DNA from: Terrabacter sp. Ter38
GTDB taxonomy: Bacteria > Actinomycetota > Actinomycetes > Actinomycetales > Dermatophilaceae
Length of the DNA: 64,000 bases
Reading direction: 5' to 3'
Assembly: GCF_024519435.1 (NCBI RefSeq)
Contig: NZ_JALJRZ010000005.1
Coordinates: forward strand, 248,001-312,000
The number at the start of each line of letters is the position of its first letter. Positions within the stretch are counted from its first letter, which is position 1. Below the pieces are notes generated by a model. The model ran no database searches. It saw only the letters and a list, made by a program, of their open reading frames with translations, and had not been told where the DNA came from. The position numbers were made by a program, and so were the translations under genes. Below, one piece after another: positions 9,087-18,708 of this stretch.

Positions 9087-9740
9087 ATGACTGTTGCTCA
9101 GAAGAACGTCAAGGGCGTGCTCGGCGAGAAGCTCGGCATGACCCAGGTGTGGGACGCAGACAACAAGCTCGTCCCCGTGACCGTGGTCAAGGCCGGCCCC
9201 TGCGTCGTGACGCAGGTGCGTGCCGACGAGACCGACGGCTACTCCGCGGTCCAGATCGCCTTCGGTGCGATCGACCCGCGCAAGGTGAACAAGCCGATGA
9301 GCGGCCACTTCGAGAAGGCCGGCGTCACGCCGCGCCGTCACCTCGTCGAGCTCCGCACGGCCGACGCCGCCGACTACGAGCTCGGCCAGGAGATCACGGC
9401 CGAGTCGTTCGAGGCCGGCCAGCGCGTCGACGCGACGGGCACGACCAAGGGCAAGGGCTTCGCCGGTGTCATGAAGCGTCACGGCTTCCACGGCGTCAGC
9501 TCCTCGCACGGTGCGCACCGCAACCACCGCAAGCCGGGCTCCATCGGCGGCTGCTCGACCCCGGGCCGTGTCTTCAAGGGCATGCGCATGGCTGGTCGCA
9601 TGGGTGGCGTTCGCCAGACGACCCAGAACCTCCAGATCCACGCCGTTGACGCCGAGAAGGGCCTCCTGCTCATCAAGGGCGCCGTTCCCGGCCCCCGCGG
9701 TGGCATCGTCCTGATCCGCACGGCTGCGAAGGGTGCATGA
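9087..9740 (+). CDS. rplC: 50S ribosomal protein L3
   Basis: 217 residues. [12 protein letters not shown] at the N-terminus and the loop [22 protein letters not shown], which reaches toward the peptidyl transferase centre, are typical. L3 binds the 3' part of 23S rRNA early in assembly. The stop overlaps the rplD start region (ATGA at 9737), indicating coupled translation. Confidence 0.98.
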   Translation: MTVAQKNVKGVLGEKLGMTQVWDADNKLVPVTVVKAGPCVVTQVRADETDGYSAVQIAFGAIDPRKVNKPMSGHFEKAGVTPRRHLVELRTADAADYELGQEITAESFEAGQRVDATGTTKGKGFAGVMKRHGFHGVSSSHGAHRNHRKPGSIGGCSTPGRVFKGMRMAGRMGGVRQTTQNLQIHAVDAEKGLLLIKGAVPGPRGGIVLIRTAAKGA

Positions 9741-10372
9741 TCCACATGGCCACGAAGACCCCCACGCTTCCCGCTGACATCTTCGACGTCCAGACCAACG
9801 TCCCGCTGATCCACCAGGTCGTGGTCGCTCAGCTCGCGGCCGCTCGTCAGGGCACGCACTCGACGAAGACCCGCGGCGAGGTCCGCGGCGGTGGGCGCAA
9901 GCCCTACCGCCAGAAGGGCACCGGTCGCGCCCGTCAGGGCTCGACCCGCGCCCCGCAGTTCGCCGGCGGTGGCGTCGTCCACGGCCCGCAGCCGCGTGAC
10001 TACAGCCAGCGCACCCCCAAGAAGATGAAGGCCGCCGCCCTGCGCGGTGCCCTCTCCGACCGGGCCCGCTTCGACCGCATCCACGTCGTCGACTCCATCG
10101 TCTCGGGCGACCTGCCCTCGGCGAAGGACGCCGCTGCGCTGCTGGCCGGTCTGACCGAGCGCCCCAACCTTCTCGTCGTGCTCGAGCGCGGTGACGAGGT
10201 GGCGTTCAAGTCGGTCCGCAACCTGCAGAACGTCCACGTGCTGGTCGCCGACCAGCTCAACACGTACGACGTCCTGTGCGCCGACGACATCGTCTTCACC
10301 CAGGCCGCCCTCGACGCGTTCGTCGCCGGTCCCGTGAAGGCTGACAAGGCCGACAAGGAGGCCACCAAGTGA
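9737..10372 (+). CDS. rplD: 50S ribosomal protein L4
   Basis: 211 residues. The exit-tunnel loop is clear ([30 protein letters not shown]). L4 of E. coli also represses its own operon; nothing here shows whether that holds. The ATG at 9737 overlaps rplC; an alternative ATG at 9746 would drop three residues. A short Lys/Ala/Asp tail ends the protein, a pattern repeated in L29. Confidence 0.97.
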   Translation: MIHMATKTPTLPADIFDVQTNVPLIHQVVVAQLAAARQGTHSTKTRGEVRGGGRKPYRQKGTGRARQGSTRAPQFAGGGVVHGPQPRDYSQRTPKKMKAAALRGALSDRARFDRIHVVDSIVSGDLPSAKDAAALLAGLTERPNLLVVLERGDEVAFKSVRNLQNVHVLVADQLNTYDVLCADDIVFTQAALDAFVAGPVKADKADKEATK

Positions 10373-10668
10373 GCATCCACGCCAAGGACCCTCGCGACAT
10401 CCTGATCGCGCCGGTCGTCTCCGAGAAGTCGTACGGTCTGCTCGACGAGGGCAAGTACACCTTCATCGTCGACCCCCGTGCGAACAAGACGGAGATCAAG
10501 ATCGCCATCGAGCAGATCTTCAACGTCAAGGTCGACAAGGTCCACACCCTGAACCGTCAGGGCAAGACCCGTCGCACCCGTTTCGGCCTCGGCAAGCGCA
10601 AGGACACCAAGCGTGCGATCGTCTCCCTCCGCGAGGGATCGATCGACATCTTCGGTGCGGGCGCCTGA
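10369..10668 (+). CDS. rplW: 50S ribosomal protein L23
   Basis: 99 residues, starting GTG at 10369 with a 4-bp overlap with rpl[27 protein letters not shown] is the family start. L23 lies at the tunnel exit and is the docking site for trigger factor and SRP. Normal length and position. Confidence 0.97.
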   Translation: MSIHAKDPRDILIAPVVSEKSYGLLDEGKYTFIVDPRANKTEIKIAIEQIFNVKVDKVHTLNRQGKTRRTRFGLGKRKDTKRAIVSLREGSIDIFGAGA

Positions 10669-10696
10669 GATCGACGAAGAATAAGGACACACGAAC

Positions 10697-11533
10697 ATGG
10701 GTATCCGTAAGTACAAGCCGACCACGCCGGGCCGTCGTGGCTCGTCGGTCGCCGACTTCGTCGAGATCACGCGTTCCACTCCCGAGAAGTCGCTCGTCCG
10801 CCCCCTGTCGAAGACGGGTGGCCGCAACAACGCGGGCCGCATCACCACGCGTCACATCGGTGGCGGCCACAAGCGTGCCTACCGCGTCATCGACTTCCGT
10901 CGCCACGACAAGGACGGCGTGCCGGCCAAGGTCGCTCACATCGAGTACGACCCCAACCGCACCGCGCGCATCGCGCTCGTCCAGTACTCCGACGGCGAGA
11001 AGCGCTACATCCTGGCTCCGAACAAGCTGAAGCAGGGCGACCCGATCGAGAACGGCCCCGGGGCCGACATCAAGCCGGGCAACTCGCTTCCGCTGCGCAA
11101 CATCCCGGTGGGTACGGTCGTCCACGCGATCGAGCTCAAGCCCGGTGGTGGCGCGAAGATCGCCCGCTCCGCGGGTGCTCGCGTGCAGCTCGTCGCCAAG
11201 GACGGTCCCTACGCCCAGCTGCGTATGCCGTCCGGTGAGATCCGCAACGTCGACGCGCGCTGCCGCGCGACCGTCGGCGAGGTGGGTAACGCCGAGCAGA
11301 GCAACATCAACTGGGGCAAGGCCGGCCGCATGCGCTGGAAGGGCAAGCGCCCGACCGTCCGTGGTGTCGCCATGAACCCGGTCGACCACCCGCACGGTGG
11401 TGGTGAGGGCAAGACGTCCGGTGGACGTCACCCCGTCAGCCCGTGGGGTCAGGCCGAGGGCCGGACCCGCAAGGGACACAAGGAAAGCGACAAGCTGATC
11501 GTTCGTCGCCGCCGTACTGGCAAGAAGCGCTGA
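10697..11533 (+). CDS. rplB: 50S ribosomal protein L2
   Basis: 278 residues. [20 protein letters not shown] opens the protein, and the C-terminal segment [27 protein letters not shown] contains the conserved His next to the peptidyl transferase centre. The Met-Pro at 11223-11229 is encoded inside one copy of CGTATGCCG. Part of the S10 operon. Confidence 0.98.
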   Translation: MGIRKYKPTTPGRRGSSVADFVEITRSTPEKSLVRPLSKTGGRNNAGRITTRHIGGGHKRAYRVIDFRRHDKDGVPAKVAHIEYDPNRTARIALVQYSDGEKRYILAPNKLKQGDPIENGPGADIKPGNSLPLRNIPVGTVVHAIELKPGGGAKIARSAGARVQLVAKDGPYAQLRMPSGEIRNVDARCRATVGEVGNAEQSNINWGKAGRMRWKGKRPTVRGVAMNPVDHPHGGGEGKTSGGRHPVSPWGQAEGRTRKGHKESDKLIVRRRRTGKKR

Positions 11534-11548
11534 TAAGGAGCCTTTGGA

Positions 11549-11830
11549 ATGCCTCGTAGCCTGAAGAAGGGCCCCTTCATCGACGACCACCTTCAGAAGA
11601 AGGTGGACGCCCAGAACGAAGCGGGCACCAAGAACGTCATCAAGACCTGGTCGCGTCGTTCGGTCATCAGCCCGGACATGCTGAGCCACACCTTCGCCGT
11701 CCACGACGGCCGCAAGCACGTCCCGGTGTTCGTCACCGAGTCGATGGTCGGCCACAAGCTCGGCGAGTTCGCACCGACCCGCACGTTCAAGGGTCACGTG
11801 AAGGACGACAAGAAGGGTCGTCGTCGCTGA
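11549..11830 (+). CDS. rpsS: 30S ribosomal protein S19
   Basis: 93 residues. [19 protein letters not shown] is diagnostic. It sits in the 30S head near the A-site finger. AAGGAG lies 8 bp before the ATG. The stop overlaps the rplV start by one base. Confidence 0.98.
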   Translation: MPRSLKKGPFIDDHLQKKVDAQNEAGTKNVIKTWSRRSVISPDMLSHTFAVHDGRKHVPVFVTESMVGHKLGEFAPTRTFKGHVKDDKKGRRR

Positions 11831-12225
11831 TGGCCACCGAATCCAAGGAAGAAGTCATGGAAGCCAAGGCTTCGGCGCGGCACGTCCGTGTCAGCCCGCA
11901 GAAGGCTCGCCGTGTCGTGGACCTGATCCGCGGCAAGGCCGCCACCGACGCCGTCACGGTGCTCACCTTCGCCCCGCAGTCGGCCTCCGACCCGGTCAAG
12001 AAGGTGCTCGAGAGCGCCATCGCCAACGCGCGGGTCAAGGCTGACCGCGAGTCGGTCGCCTTCGACGAGCGCAACCTCGTCATCACGGCCGCGTTCGTGG
12101 ACGAGGGCCCGACGATGAAGCGATTCCGGCCGCGCGCCCAGGGCCGCGCCGGTCGCATCAACAAGCGCACGAGCCACATCACCGTGGTCGTCACGCAGCC
12201 GGAGAACACGAAGGGAGCCCGCTGA
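11830..12225 (+). CDS. rplV: 50S ribosomal protein L22
   Basis: 131 residues. [22 protein letters not shown] marks L22, and the C-terminal [24 protein letters not shown] is the beta-hairpin that lines the exit tunnel near macrolide sites. The start is a one-base overlap with rpsS. A slightly extended N-terminus ([11 protein letters not shown]) is common in actinobacteria. Confidence 0.97.
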   Translation: MATESKEEVMEAKASARHVRVSPQKARRVVDLIRGKAATDAVTVLTFAPQSASDPVKKVLESAIANARVKADRESVAFDERNLVITAAFVDEGPTMKRFRPRAQGRAGRINKRTSHITVVVTQPENTKGAR

Positions 12226-13049
12226 TGGGTCAGAAGGTCAACCCGCACGGCTTCCGTCTGGGCATCACCACCGACCACAAGAGCCGCTGGTTCGCAGACT
12301 CGACGAAGTCGGGCCAGCGCTACCGCGACTACGTCAAGGAAGATGTCTCGATCCGTCGCCTGATGGAGAAGGGCATGGAGCGCGCCGGCATCGCATCGGT
12401 CGAGATCGAGCGCACCCGTGACCGCGTCCGCGTGGACATCCACACCGCCCGCCCCGGCATCGTCATCGGTCGCCGCGGCGCCGAGGCCGACCGCATCCGC
12501 GGCGAGCTCGAGAAGCTCACGGGCAAGCAGGTCCAGCTCAACATCCTCGAGGTCAAGAACCCCGAGATCGTGTCGCAGCTGGTCGCCCAGGGCATCGCCG
12601 AGCAGCTCTCGGCCCGTGTCGCGTTCCGTCGTGCCATGCGCAAGGGCATGCAGTCCGCCCAGCGCGCCGGCGCCAAGGGCATCCGCGTGCAGGTCTCCGG
12701 CCGCCTCAACGGCGCCGAGATGAGCCGCACCGAGTTCTACCGCGAGGGCCGCGTCCCGCTGCACACCCTGCGTGCGCAGATCGACTACGGCTTCTACGAG
12801 GCCCGCACCACGTTCGGCCGCATCGGCGTCAAGGTGTGGATCTACAAGGGCGACATGACGGCCAAGGAGCTCGCTGCCCAGCAGGCCGCCGCTCCGCGCC
12901 CGTCGCGTGGTCCGCGTCGTGACGGCGGTGACCGTCCGAACCGCGCCCGTCGTGGTGACCGCAACGAGACCGCCGCTGCTCCGGCAGTGAACGAGACCGC
13001 TGCTGCCGAGGCCCCGGCCGCGGCCAGCACCGAGAATGAGCAGGCCTGA
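12225..13049 (+). CDS. rpsC: 30S ribosomal protein S3
   Basis: 274 residues. It has the KH domain ([20 protein letters not shown]) and the C-terminal [27 protein letters not shown]. From about residue 218 the protein carries an Arg/Gly then Ala/Glu-rich tail ([19 protein letters not shown], then Ala/Thr/Glu repeats), absent from E. coli but usual in actinobacteria. One-base overlap with rplV. Confidence 0.97.
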   Translation: MGQKVNPHGFRLGITTDHKSRWFADSTKSGQRYRDYVKEDVSIRRLMEKGMERAGIASVEIERTRDRVRVDIHTARPGIVIGRRGAEADRIRGELEKLTGKQVQLNILEVKNPEIVSQLVAQGIAEQLSARVAFRRAMRKGMQSAQRAGAKGIRVQVSGRLNGAEMSRTEFYREGRVPLHTLRAQIDYGFYEARTTFGRIGVKVWIYKGDMTAKELAAQQAAAPRPSRGPRRDGGDRPNRARRGDRNETAAAPAVNETAAAEAPAAASTENEQA

Positions 13050-13051
13050 CC

Positions 13052-13471
13052 ATGTTGATTCCCCGTCGAGTCAAGCACCGCAAGCAGCACCACCCGAACC
13101 GCCACGGTGCGGCCAAGGGTGGCACGACGATCGCCTTCGGTGACTACGGCATCCAGGCTCTCGAGCCGGCCTACGTGACCAACCGCCAGATCGAGTCCGC
13201 TCGTATCGCGATGACCCGCTACATGAAGCGTGGCGGCAAGGTGTGGATCAACATCTACCCCGACCGTCCGCTCACCAAGAAGCCCGCCGAGACCCGCATG
13301 GGTTCCGGTAAGGGTTCGCCGGAGTGGTGGATCGCCAACGTCAAGCCGGGTCGCGTCATGTTCGAGATCTCGGGCGTGGCGGAGCCGGTGGCGCGTGAGG
13401 CCATGCGCCTCGCGATGCACAAGCTCCCCATGAAGTGCCGCTTCGTTCAGCGTGAGGGTGGTGACATCTGA
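13052..13471 (+). CDS. rplP: 50S ribosomal protein L16
   Basis: 139 residues. [15 protein letters not shown] and GRMGSGKG-type segment ([20 protein letters not shown]) are standard. L16 organises the A-site and elongation factor binding region of the 50S. It overlaps rpmC by one base. Confidence 0.98.
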   Translation: MLIPRRVKHRKQHHPNRHGAAKGGTTIAFGDYGIQALEPAYVTNRQIESARIAMTRYMKRGGKVWINIYPDRPLTKKPAETRMGSGKGSPEWWIANVKPGRVMFEISGVAEPVAREAMRLAMHKLPMKCRFVQREGGDI

Positions 13472-13848
13472 TGGCAGTCGGAACCAAGGACCTGGCTCCC
13501 GAGCAGCTGCGTGGTCTGGACGACACGAAGCTGGCGGACGAGCTGAAGAAGGCCAAGGAAGAGCTGTTCAACCTGCGTTTCCAGTCGGCCACCGGCCAGC
13601 TGGACAACCACGGCCGACTGCGCGCCGTCAAGAAGGACATCGCGCGCATCTACACCGAGATGCGTGAGCGCGAGCTCGGCATCGGCTCGGCCCCCGCCGC
13701 CCCCAAGGCGCCGGAGAAGGCCGAGAAGGTCGACAAGAAGGCTGCCAAGGCCGACAAGAAGGCTGAGAAGGCCGACAAGCCCGAGAAGGCTGACAAGGCC
13801 GAGAAGAAGGCCAAGAAGGCTGACAAGGCGCAGGAGGCTGACGCATGA
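13471..13848 (+). CDS. rpmC: 50S ribosomal protein L29 with long Lys/Ala/Asp-rich tail
   Basis: 125 residues against the usual 65-80. The L29 fold occupies about residues 1-72 ([26 protein letters not shown], then [23 protein letters not shown]). The tail from about residue 78 is built from repeated x[10 protein letters not shown] units and is highly charged and probably disordered. L29 sits at the tunnel exit beside L23, so the tail would project near emerging chains. It overlaps rpsQ by 4 bp (ATGA). Confidence 0.96.
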   Translation: MAVGTKDLAPEQLRGLDDTKLADELKKAKEELFNLRFQSATGQLDNHGRLRAVKKDIARIYTEMRERELGIGSAPAAPKAPEKAEKVDKKAAKADKKAEKADKPEKADKAEKKAKKADKAQEADA

Positions 13849-14135
13849 GCGAGCAGGAGAAGGTCGTGAGCGACCAGGCGAGTGAGCGCAACTACCGCAA
13901 GACCCGTCAGGGCTACGTGGTGAGCGACAAGATGGACAAGACCGTCGTCGTCGAGGTCGAGGACCGCGTCAAGCACGCGCTCTACAGCAAGGTCATCCGC
14001 CGCACCAGCAAGGTCAAGGCGCACGACGAGCAGAACGAGGCCGGCGTGGGCGACCGCGTGCTCATCATGGAGACGCGTCCGCTCTCCGCGACGAAGCACT
14101 GGCGCATTGTCGAGATCCTCGAGAAGGCCAAGTAA
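13845..14135 (+). CDS. rpsQ: 30S ribosomal protein S17
   Basis: 96 residues. [47 protein letters not shown] is the S17 OB-fold sequence. The N-terminus is extended by about 15 residues. Last gene of the S10 operon; a 75-bp gap separates it from rplN. Confidence 0.98.
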   Translation: MSEQEKVVSDQASERNYRKTRQGYVVSDKMDKTVVVEVEDRVKHALYSKVIRRTSKVKAHDEQNEAGVGDRVLIMETRPLSATKHWRIVEILEKAK

Positions 14136-14210
14136 GCCACCCCCCATTTCCGTTCGGCAAGGCTCATCCGGGCAACCGGTGAGAACCAGCACGACGACAG
14201 GAGTTAGACA

Positions 14211-14579
14211 GTGATTCAGCAGGAGTCGCGGCTGCGCGTCGCCGACAACACCGGTGCCAAGGAAATCTTGTGCATCCGTGTTCTCGGCGGCTCGGGCCGT
14301 CGCTACGCCGGCATCGGCGACACCATCGTCGCCACCGTCAAGGACGCGATCCCTGGCGGCAACGTGAAGAAGGGTGACGTCGTCAAGGCCGTCATCGTCC
14401 GCACCGTCAAGGAGCGTCGCCGCGCCGACGGTTCCTACATCAAGTTCGACGAGAACGCTGCGGTGATCCTCAAGGCCGACGGTGACCCTCGTGGTACCCG
14501 CATCTTCGGCCCGGTGGGCCGCGAGCTGCGCGAGAAGAAGTTCATGAAGATCATCTCGCTCGCGCCGGAGGTGCTGTGA
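14211..14579 (+). CDS. rplN: 50S ribosomal protein L14
   Basis: 122 residues from GTG at 14211 with an ACAGGAG ribosome binding site. [28 protein letters not shown] is diagnostic. L14 forms an intersubunit bridge and is the RsfS silencing target. First gene of the spc part of the cluster. Confidence 0.98.
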   Translation: MIQQESRLRVADNTGAKEILCIRVLGGSGRRYAGIGDTIVATVKDAIPGGNVKKGDVVKAVIVRTVKERRRADGSYIKFDENAAVILKADGDPRGTRIFGPVGRELREKKFMKIISLAPEVL

Positions 14580-14581
14580 AC

Positions 14582-14962
14582 ATGGCGAAGACCACCATCA
14601 CCAAGATGAAGATCAAGAAGGGTGACCTCGTCCAGGTCATCTCCGGCCGCAGCCAGAAGAACGGCGGCGACCGGGGCAAGCAGGGCAAGGTCATCGCGGT
14701 CTACCCCGAGACCCAGCGTGTGCTGGTCGAGGGCATCAACCGCGTCACCAAGCACGTCAAGGCCGGCGCGACCGCCCGTGGCACGCGCACCGGTGGCCTG
14801 ACGCACACCGAGGCCGCGATCCACGTGAGCAACGTGGCGATCGTCGACCCCGAGTCGAAGAAGCCGACCCGCGTCAAGACGCGTGTCGAGACCGTCGAGC
14901 GCAATGGCCGTCAGAAGGCGTCCCGCGTCCGTGTCGCGGTCAAGTCGGACAAGGACCTCTGA
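14582..14962 (+). CDS. rplX: 50S ribosomal protein L24
   Basis: 126 residues. The KOW motif [27 protein letters not shown] is visible. GGAGG at 14567-14571 serves either the ATG at 14582 (10-bp spacing, chosen because L24 normally begins MAK) or a GTG at 14576 overlapping the rplN stop. L24 initiates 50S assembly. Confidence 0.96.
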   Translation: MAKTTITKMKIKKGDLVQVISGRSQKNGGDRGKQGKVIAVYPETQRVLVEGINRVTKHVKAGATARGTRTGGLTHTEAAIHVSNVAIVDPESKKPTRVKTRVETVERNGRQKASRVRVAVKSDKDL

Positions 14963-14964
14963 GA

Positions 14965-15525
14965 ATGACTGACACCAGCACCAAGCCGCGCCTTCAGCAG
15001 CGCTACCAGGACGAGATCAAGAGCTCGATGCTCGAGCAGTTCGGCTACGCCAACGTCATGCAGGTTCCCGGCGTCGTCAAGGTCGTCGTCAACATGGGTG
15101 TCGGCGACGCGGCCAAGGACAGCAAGCTCATCGAGGGTGCCGTCCGCGACCTCACCGCCATCACCGGTCAGAAGCCGGTCGTGACGAAGGCCCGCAAGTC
15201 GATCGCCCAGTTCAAGCTGCGTGAGGGCATGCCCATCGGCGCCCACACGACGCTTCGCGGTGACCGCATGTGGGAGTTCCTCGACCGTCTCGTGACGATC
15301 GCCCTCCCGCGCATCCGTGACTTCCGTGGCCTCTCGCCGAAGCAGTTCGACGGCAACGGCAACTACACGTTCGGCCTGACCGAGCAGTCGATGTTCCACG
15401 AGATCGACCAGGACCGGATCGACCGCGTGCGAGGCATGGACATCACCGTGGTCACCACGGCGACCAACGATGACGAGGGTCGCGCGCTGCTCAAGCAGCT
15501 CGGCTTCCCCTTCAAGGAGAACTGA
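14965..15525 (+). CDS. rplE: 50S ribosomal protein L5
   Basis: 186 residues. The core [18 protein letters not shown] and the [28 protein letters not shown] segment identify L5, which binds 5S rRNA and contacts the P-site tRNA. Normal length, 2 bp after rplX. Confidence 0.98.
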   Translation: MTDTSTKPRLQQRYQDEIKSSMLEQFGYANVMQVPGVVKVVVNMGVGDAAKDSKLIEGAVRDLTAITGQKPVVTKARKSIAQFKLREGMPIGAHTTLRGDRMWEFLDRLVTIALPRIRDFRGLSPKQFDGNGNYTFGLTEQSMFHEIDQDRIDRVRGMDITVVTTATNDDEGRALLKQLGFPFKEN

Positions 15526-15526
15526 C

Positions 15527-15712
15527 ATGGCCAAGACCGCGCTCGTTAACAAGGCGAACCGGAAGCCGAAGTTCAAGGTCCGCGCGTACACCCGTTGCCA
15601 GAAGTGCGGTCGCCCGCACTCGGTGTACCGCAAGTTCGGCCTCTGCCGCATCTGCCTTCGCGAGATGGCTCACGCGGGCGAGCTGCCGGGCGTGACCAAG
15701 AGCTCCTGGTAA
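15527..15712 (+). CDS. rpsN: 30S ribosomal protein S14, zinc-binding type Z
   Basis: 61 residues. The pairs CQKC and CRIC form a zinc ribbon, so this is the short C+ type rather than the 100-residue zinc-free form that actinobacteria induce under zinc starvation. The ATG at 15527 is fixed by the family N-terminus [10 protein letters not shown]; the open frame upstream overlaps rplE and is not used. Confidence 0.97.
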   Translation: MAKTALVNKANRKPKFKVRAYTRCQKCGRPHSVYRKFGLCRICLREMAHAGELPGVTKSSW

Positions 15713-15776
15713 TCGGCTCCCCGAGCCCAGAGCAACCCCAAGACCAACACACCTCTGACACCGTAGGTCGGCCACA

Positions 15777-15793
15777 CGACGGCCCAGCCGTCG
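15777..15793 (+). other. small hairpin between rpsN and rpsH
   Basis: Perfect 7-bp stem CGACGGC/GCCGTCG around a CCA loop in the 133-bp rpsN-rpsH gap, the largest gap in the spc cluster. It could be an RNA control or processing element; evidence is only the pairing. Confidence 0.25.
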
Positions 15794-15845
15794 CCGGGCA
15801 GATAGCCCCGGTCGAAACCCCGGTGAGGAAGGGCGGAGAGCCCAC

Positions 15846-16244
15846 ATGACCATGACTGACCCGATTGCGGACATGCTGACCCGCGTCCGGAACGCCAACT
15901 CGGCGCACCACGACGTCGTCTCCATGCCGTACTCGAAGCTGAAGAAGAACATCGCCGAGATCCTCCAGAGCGAGGGCTACATCGCCTCGTGGAAGATCGA
16001 GGAGGCCGAGGTCGGCCAGACGCTGACCATCGACCTCAAGTACGGCCCGAACCGCGAGCGCTCCATCGCCGGCGTGCGTCGCGTGAGCAAGCCCGGTCTG
16101 CGCGTCTACGCCAAGTCGACGAACCTGCCCAAGGTTCTCGGTGGCCTCGGCGTCGCGATCCTGTCGACGTCGAACGGTCTGCTGACCGACCGCCAGGCAC
16201 ACGAGAAGGGCGTGGGTGGGGAAGTCCTCGCCTACGTCTGGTAA
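15846..16244 (+). CDS. rpsH: 30S ribosomal protein S8
   Basis: 132 residues. [17 protein letters not shown] at the start and the C-terminal [26 protein letters not shown] are standard. S8 binds helix 21 of 16S rRNA. Two ATGs (15846, 15852) are possible; the first follows GGGCGGAGAG. Confidence 0.98.
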   Translation: MTMTDPIADMLTRVRNANSAHHDVVSMPYSKLKKNIAEILQSEGYIASWKIEEAEVGQTLTIDLKYGPNRERSIAGVRRVSKPGLRVYAKSTNLPKVLGGLGVAILSTSNGLLTDRQAHEKGVGGEVLAYVW

Positions 16245-16256
16245 GGAGACACTGAC

Positions 16257-16793
16257 ATGTCGCGAATCGGACGACTTCCGGTCTCCATCCCCTCGGGTGT
16301 GGACGTCAAGGTCGAGGGCCAGGACGTCATCGTCAAGGGCCCCAAGGGTGAGCTCTCCCTGACCGTCGTGCAGCCGATCACGGTCGAGCTGGGCGAGGGC
16401 AACCTCGAGGTCAAGCGCCCCAACGACGAGCGCGACTCGCGCTCGCGTCACGGCCTGACCCGGTCGCTCATCAACAACATGGTCCTCGGTGTCACCGAGG
16501 GCTACGAGAAGAAGATGGAGATCCACGGCACGGGTTACCGTGTCGCCGCGAAGGGCTCGGACCTCGAGTTCTCGCTCGGATACTCGCACCCGATCCTCAT
16601 CCAGGCTCCCGCCGGCATCAGCTTCGCCGTCGAGAACCCGACCCGCTTCTCGGTGCAGGGCATCGACAAGCAGCTCGTCGGTGAGGTCGCGGCGAACATC
16701 CGCAAGCTGCGCAAGCCCGACCCGTACAAGGGCAAGGGCGTTCGCTACGCGGGCGAGCAGATCCGTCGCAAGGTTGGAAAGGCCGGTAAGTAA
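16257..16793 (+). CDS. rplF: 50S ribosomal protein L6
   Basis: 178 residues. [16 protein letters not shown] opens the first of two related domains; the second ends with [28 protein letters not shown]6 supports the sarcin-ricin loop region. 12 bp after rpsH with a good AAGGAG. Confidence 0.98.
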   Translation: MSRIGRLPVSIPSGVDVKVEGQDVIVKGPKGELSLTVVQPITVELGEGNLEVKRPNDERDSRSRHGLTRSLINNMVLGVTEGYEKKMEIHGTGYRVAAKGSDLEFSLGYSHPILIQAPAGISFAVENPTRFSVQGIDKQLVGEVAANIRKLRKPDPYKGKGVRYAGEQIRRKVGKAGK

Positions 16794-16796
16794 GCC

Positions 16797-17171
16797 ATGG
16801 CAATGATCATCAAGCGCGGTAAGTCCAAGGCTGCCGCCCGCATCCGACGCCAGGTTCGCGGCCGCAAGAAGATCGCCGGCACCGCGGCCCGTCCCCGCCT
16901 CGTCGTGTCGCGCTCGAGCCGTCACCTCTTCGTCCAGGTCGTCGACGACACCGTCGGCAAGACCGTGGCCTCGGCCTCGACGATGGAGGCCGACCTGCGC
17001 TCCTTCGACGGTGACAAGACGGCCAAGGCCAAGAGGGTCGGCGAGCTCGTGGCCGCCCGTGCCAAGGACGCCGGTATCGAGGCCGTCGTGTTCGACCGTG
17101 GTGGCAACAAGTACCACGGCCGTGTCGCGGCGATCGCCGAGGGCGCCCGCGAAGGCGGTCTGTCCCTGTGA
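16797..17171 (+). CDS. rplR: 50S ribosomal protein L18
   Basis: 124 residues. [20 protein letters not shown] and the C-terminal [24 protein letters not shown] are diagnostic. L18 carries 5S rRNA into the 50S with L5. Three bp after rplF. Confidence 0.98.
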   Translation: MAMIIKRGKSKAAARIRRQVRGRKKIAGTAARPRLVVSRSSRHLFVQVVDDTVGKTVASASTMEADLRSFDGDKTAKAKRVGELVAARAKDAGIEAVVFDRGGNKYHGRVAAIAEGAREGGLSL

Positions 17172-17211
17172 GCAACTTCGTGAACGCAATTGTTGAGATG
17201 AGGAACATCTG

Positions 17212-17868
17212 ATGCCCGGACAGCAGCGTCGAGGCACCGGCCCCGCCGGTGGCGGCGAGCGCACCGAGCGCGGAGACCGCCGTGACAACCGCGGCGGCCG
17301 CGACAACCGCGACAGCCGTGACGACAAGAACCAGTACGTCGAGCGCGTCGTGACCATCAACCGTGTCGCCAAGGTCGTCAAGGGTGGTCGTCGCTTCAGC
17401 TTCACCGCCCTCGTCGTCGTCGGTGACGGTGACGGCACGGTCGGTGTCGGCTACGGCAAGGCCAAGGAAGTTCCCGCGGCCATCGCCAAGGGTGTCGAGG
17501 AGGCCAAGAAGAACTTCTTCAAGGTCCCGCGCATCCAGGGCACCATCCCGCACCCCGTCCAGGGTGAGGCCGCCGCCGGTGTCGTCATGCTCCGCCCCGC
17601 AGCCCCCGGTACCGGTGTCATCGCCGGTGGCCCGGTGCGTGCGGTGCTCGAGTGCGCCGGCGTCCACGACGTCCTCAGCAAGTCGCTGGGCTCCGACAAC
17701 GCCATCAACATCGTGCACGCCACGGCTCAGGCCCTGCGCGAGCTCGAGCGCCCCGAGTCGGTCGCTGCCCGTCGTGGCAAGACCCTCGAGGAGGTCGCTC
17801 CGGCGGCCATGCTCAAGGCCCGTGCCGCCGGTATGGCCGAGGCCCAGGCTGCGAAGGCTGGTGCGTGA
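17212..17868 (+). CDS. rpsE: 30S ribosomal protein S5
   Basis: 218 residues. The S5 core begins near residue 43 ([31 protein letters not shown]). The first 40 residues are a disordered Arg/Gly/Asp/Asn-rich extension (repeated [14 protein letters not shown]), common in this phylum. S5 acts in decoding fidelity. The stop overlaps rpmD by one base. Confidence 0.97.
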   Translation: MPGQQRRGTGPAGGGERTERGDRRDNRGGRDNRDSRDDKNQYVERVVTINRVAKVVKGGRRFSFTALVVVGDGDGTVGVGYGKAKEVPAAIAKGVEEAKKNFFKVPRIQGTIPHPVQGEAAAGVVMLRPAAPGTGVIAGGPVRAVLECAGVHDVLSKSLGSDNAINIVHATAQALRELERPESVAARRGKTLEEVAPAAMLKARAAGMAEAQAAKAGA

Positions 17869-18050
17869 TGGCTCGTCTCAAGGTGACCCAGACCCGTTCC
17901 GAGATCGGTGGCAAGCAGAACCAGCGTGACACGCTGCGCAGCCTCGGTCTGAAGCGCATTGGCGACGTCGTCGTCAAGGAGGACCGTCCCGAGATCCGCG
18001 GGATGGTCAAGACGGTCACGCACCTCGTGTCCGTCGAGGAGGTTGACTGA
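17868..18050 (+). CDS. rpmD: 50S ribosomal protein L30
   Basis: 60 residues. [32 protein letters not shown] is the L30 signature. The ATG at 17868 overlaps the rpsE stop; the longer open frame upstream is out of phase with family length. Confidence 0.97.
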   Translation: MARLKVTQTRSEIGGKQNQRDTLRSLGLKRIGDVVVKEDRPEIRGMVKTVTHLVSVEEVD

Positions 18051-18052
18051 CC

Positions 18053-18529
18053 ATGGCCGACAACGCCAAGAAGTCGGGCGAGTCCGCCCTCAAGGTCCAC
18101 CACCTGCGTCCGGCCCCCGGAGCCAAGACCCCCAAGACCCGCGTCGGTCGTGGTGAGGGCTCCAAGGGCAAGACCGCCGGTCGTGGTACCAAGGGCACGA
18201 AGGCCCGTTACCAGGTCCCGGAGCGTTTCGAGGGCGGCTCGATGCCGATGCACATGCGCCTCCCGAAGCTCCGCGGATTCAAGAACCCGTTCCGCACGGA
18301 GTACCAGGTCGTGAACCTGGACCGCCTGCAGCTGCTCTTCCCCGAGGGCGGTCAGGTGTCCGTCGCCGACCTCGTCGCCAAGGGTGCCGTCCGTGACGGC
18401 TTCCCGGTGAAGGTCCTCGGCACGGGCGAGATCTCCGTCAAGGTCGAGGTCGAGGCGCACAAGTTCTCGGCATCCGCCAAGGAGAAGATCGAGGCCGCCG
18501 GCGGCACGGTCACGGCCCTCGCCGGCTGA
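18053..18529 (+). CDS. rplO: 50S ribosomal protein L15
   Basis: 158 residues. [36 protein letters not shown] is the basic N-terminal extension that threads into 23S rRNA. It is the last gene before a branched hairpin that separates it from secY. Confidence 0.98.
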   Translation: MADNAKKSGESALKVHHLRPAPGAKTPKTRVGRGEGSKGKTAGRGTKGTKARYQVPERFEGGSMPMHMRLPKLRGFKNPFRTEYQVVNLDRLQLLFPEGGQVSVADLVAKGAVRDGFPVKVLGTGEISVKVEVEAHKFSASAKEKIEAAGGTVTALAG

Positions 18530-18566
18530 GACCAGGCTCGAGTGAACACCACACATCTCGTGTGAG

Positions 18567-18636
18567 CAGCGCCCCGGGCGCCCGACCCGCGAGCCGACGT
18601 GACGTCGGCCATCGCGGTGGGGAGCCCGGGGCGCTG
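18567..18636 (+). terminator. branched terminator after rplO
   Basis: An outer 13-bp perfect stem (18567-18579 with 18624-18636) encloses an inner hairpin GCCGACG-TGA-CGTCGGC. It is followed by a short T-containing stretch (CCTTTGCGTT). It lies 37 bp after the rplO stop. It may end or attenuate the r-protein transcript before secY. Confidence 0.7.
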
Positions 18637-18641
18637 CGCCT

Positions 18642-18670
18642 TTGCGTTAACCTTCCACGGATTGCATGAC
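18642..18670 (+). promoter_or_regulatory. possible secY promoter
   Basis: TTGCGT (18642-18647), 17 bp, CATGAC (18665-18670), directly after the rplO terminator and about 38 bp before the secY start. The -35 box is good and the -10 box is moderate. Confidence 0.4.
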
Positions 18671-18708
18671 TTACGCCGCGCCATCGCGCGGACCCCCAGG
18701 AGGACCCA

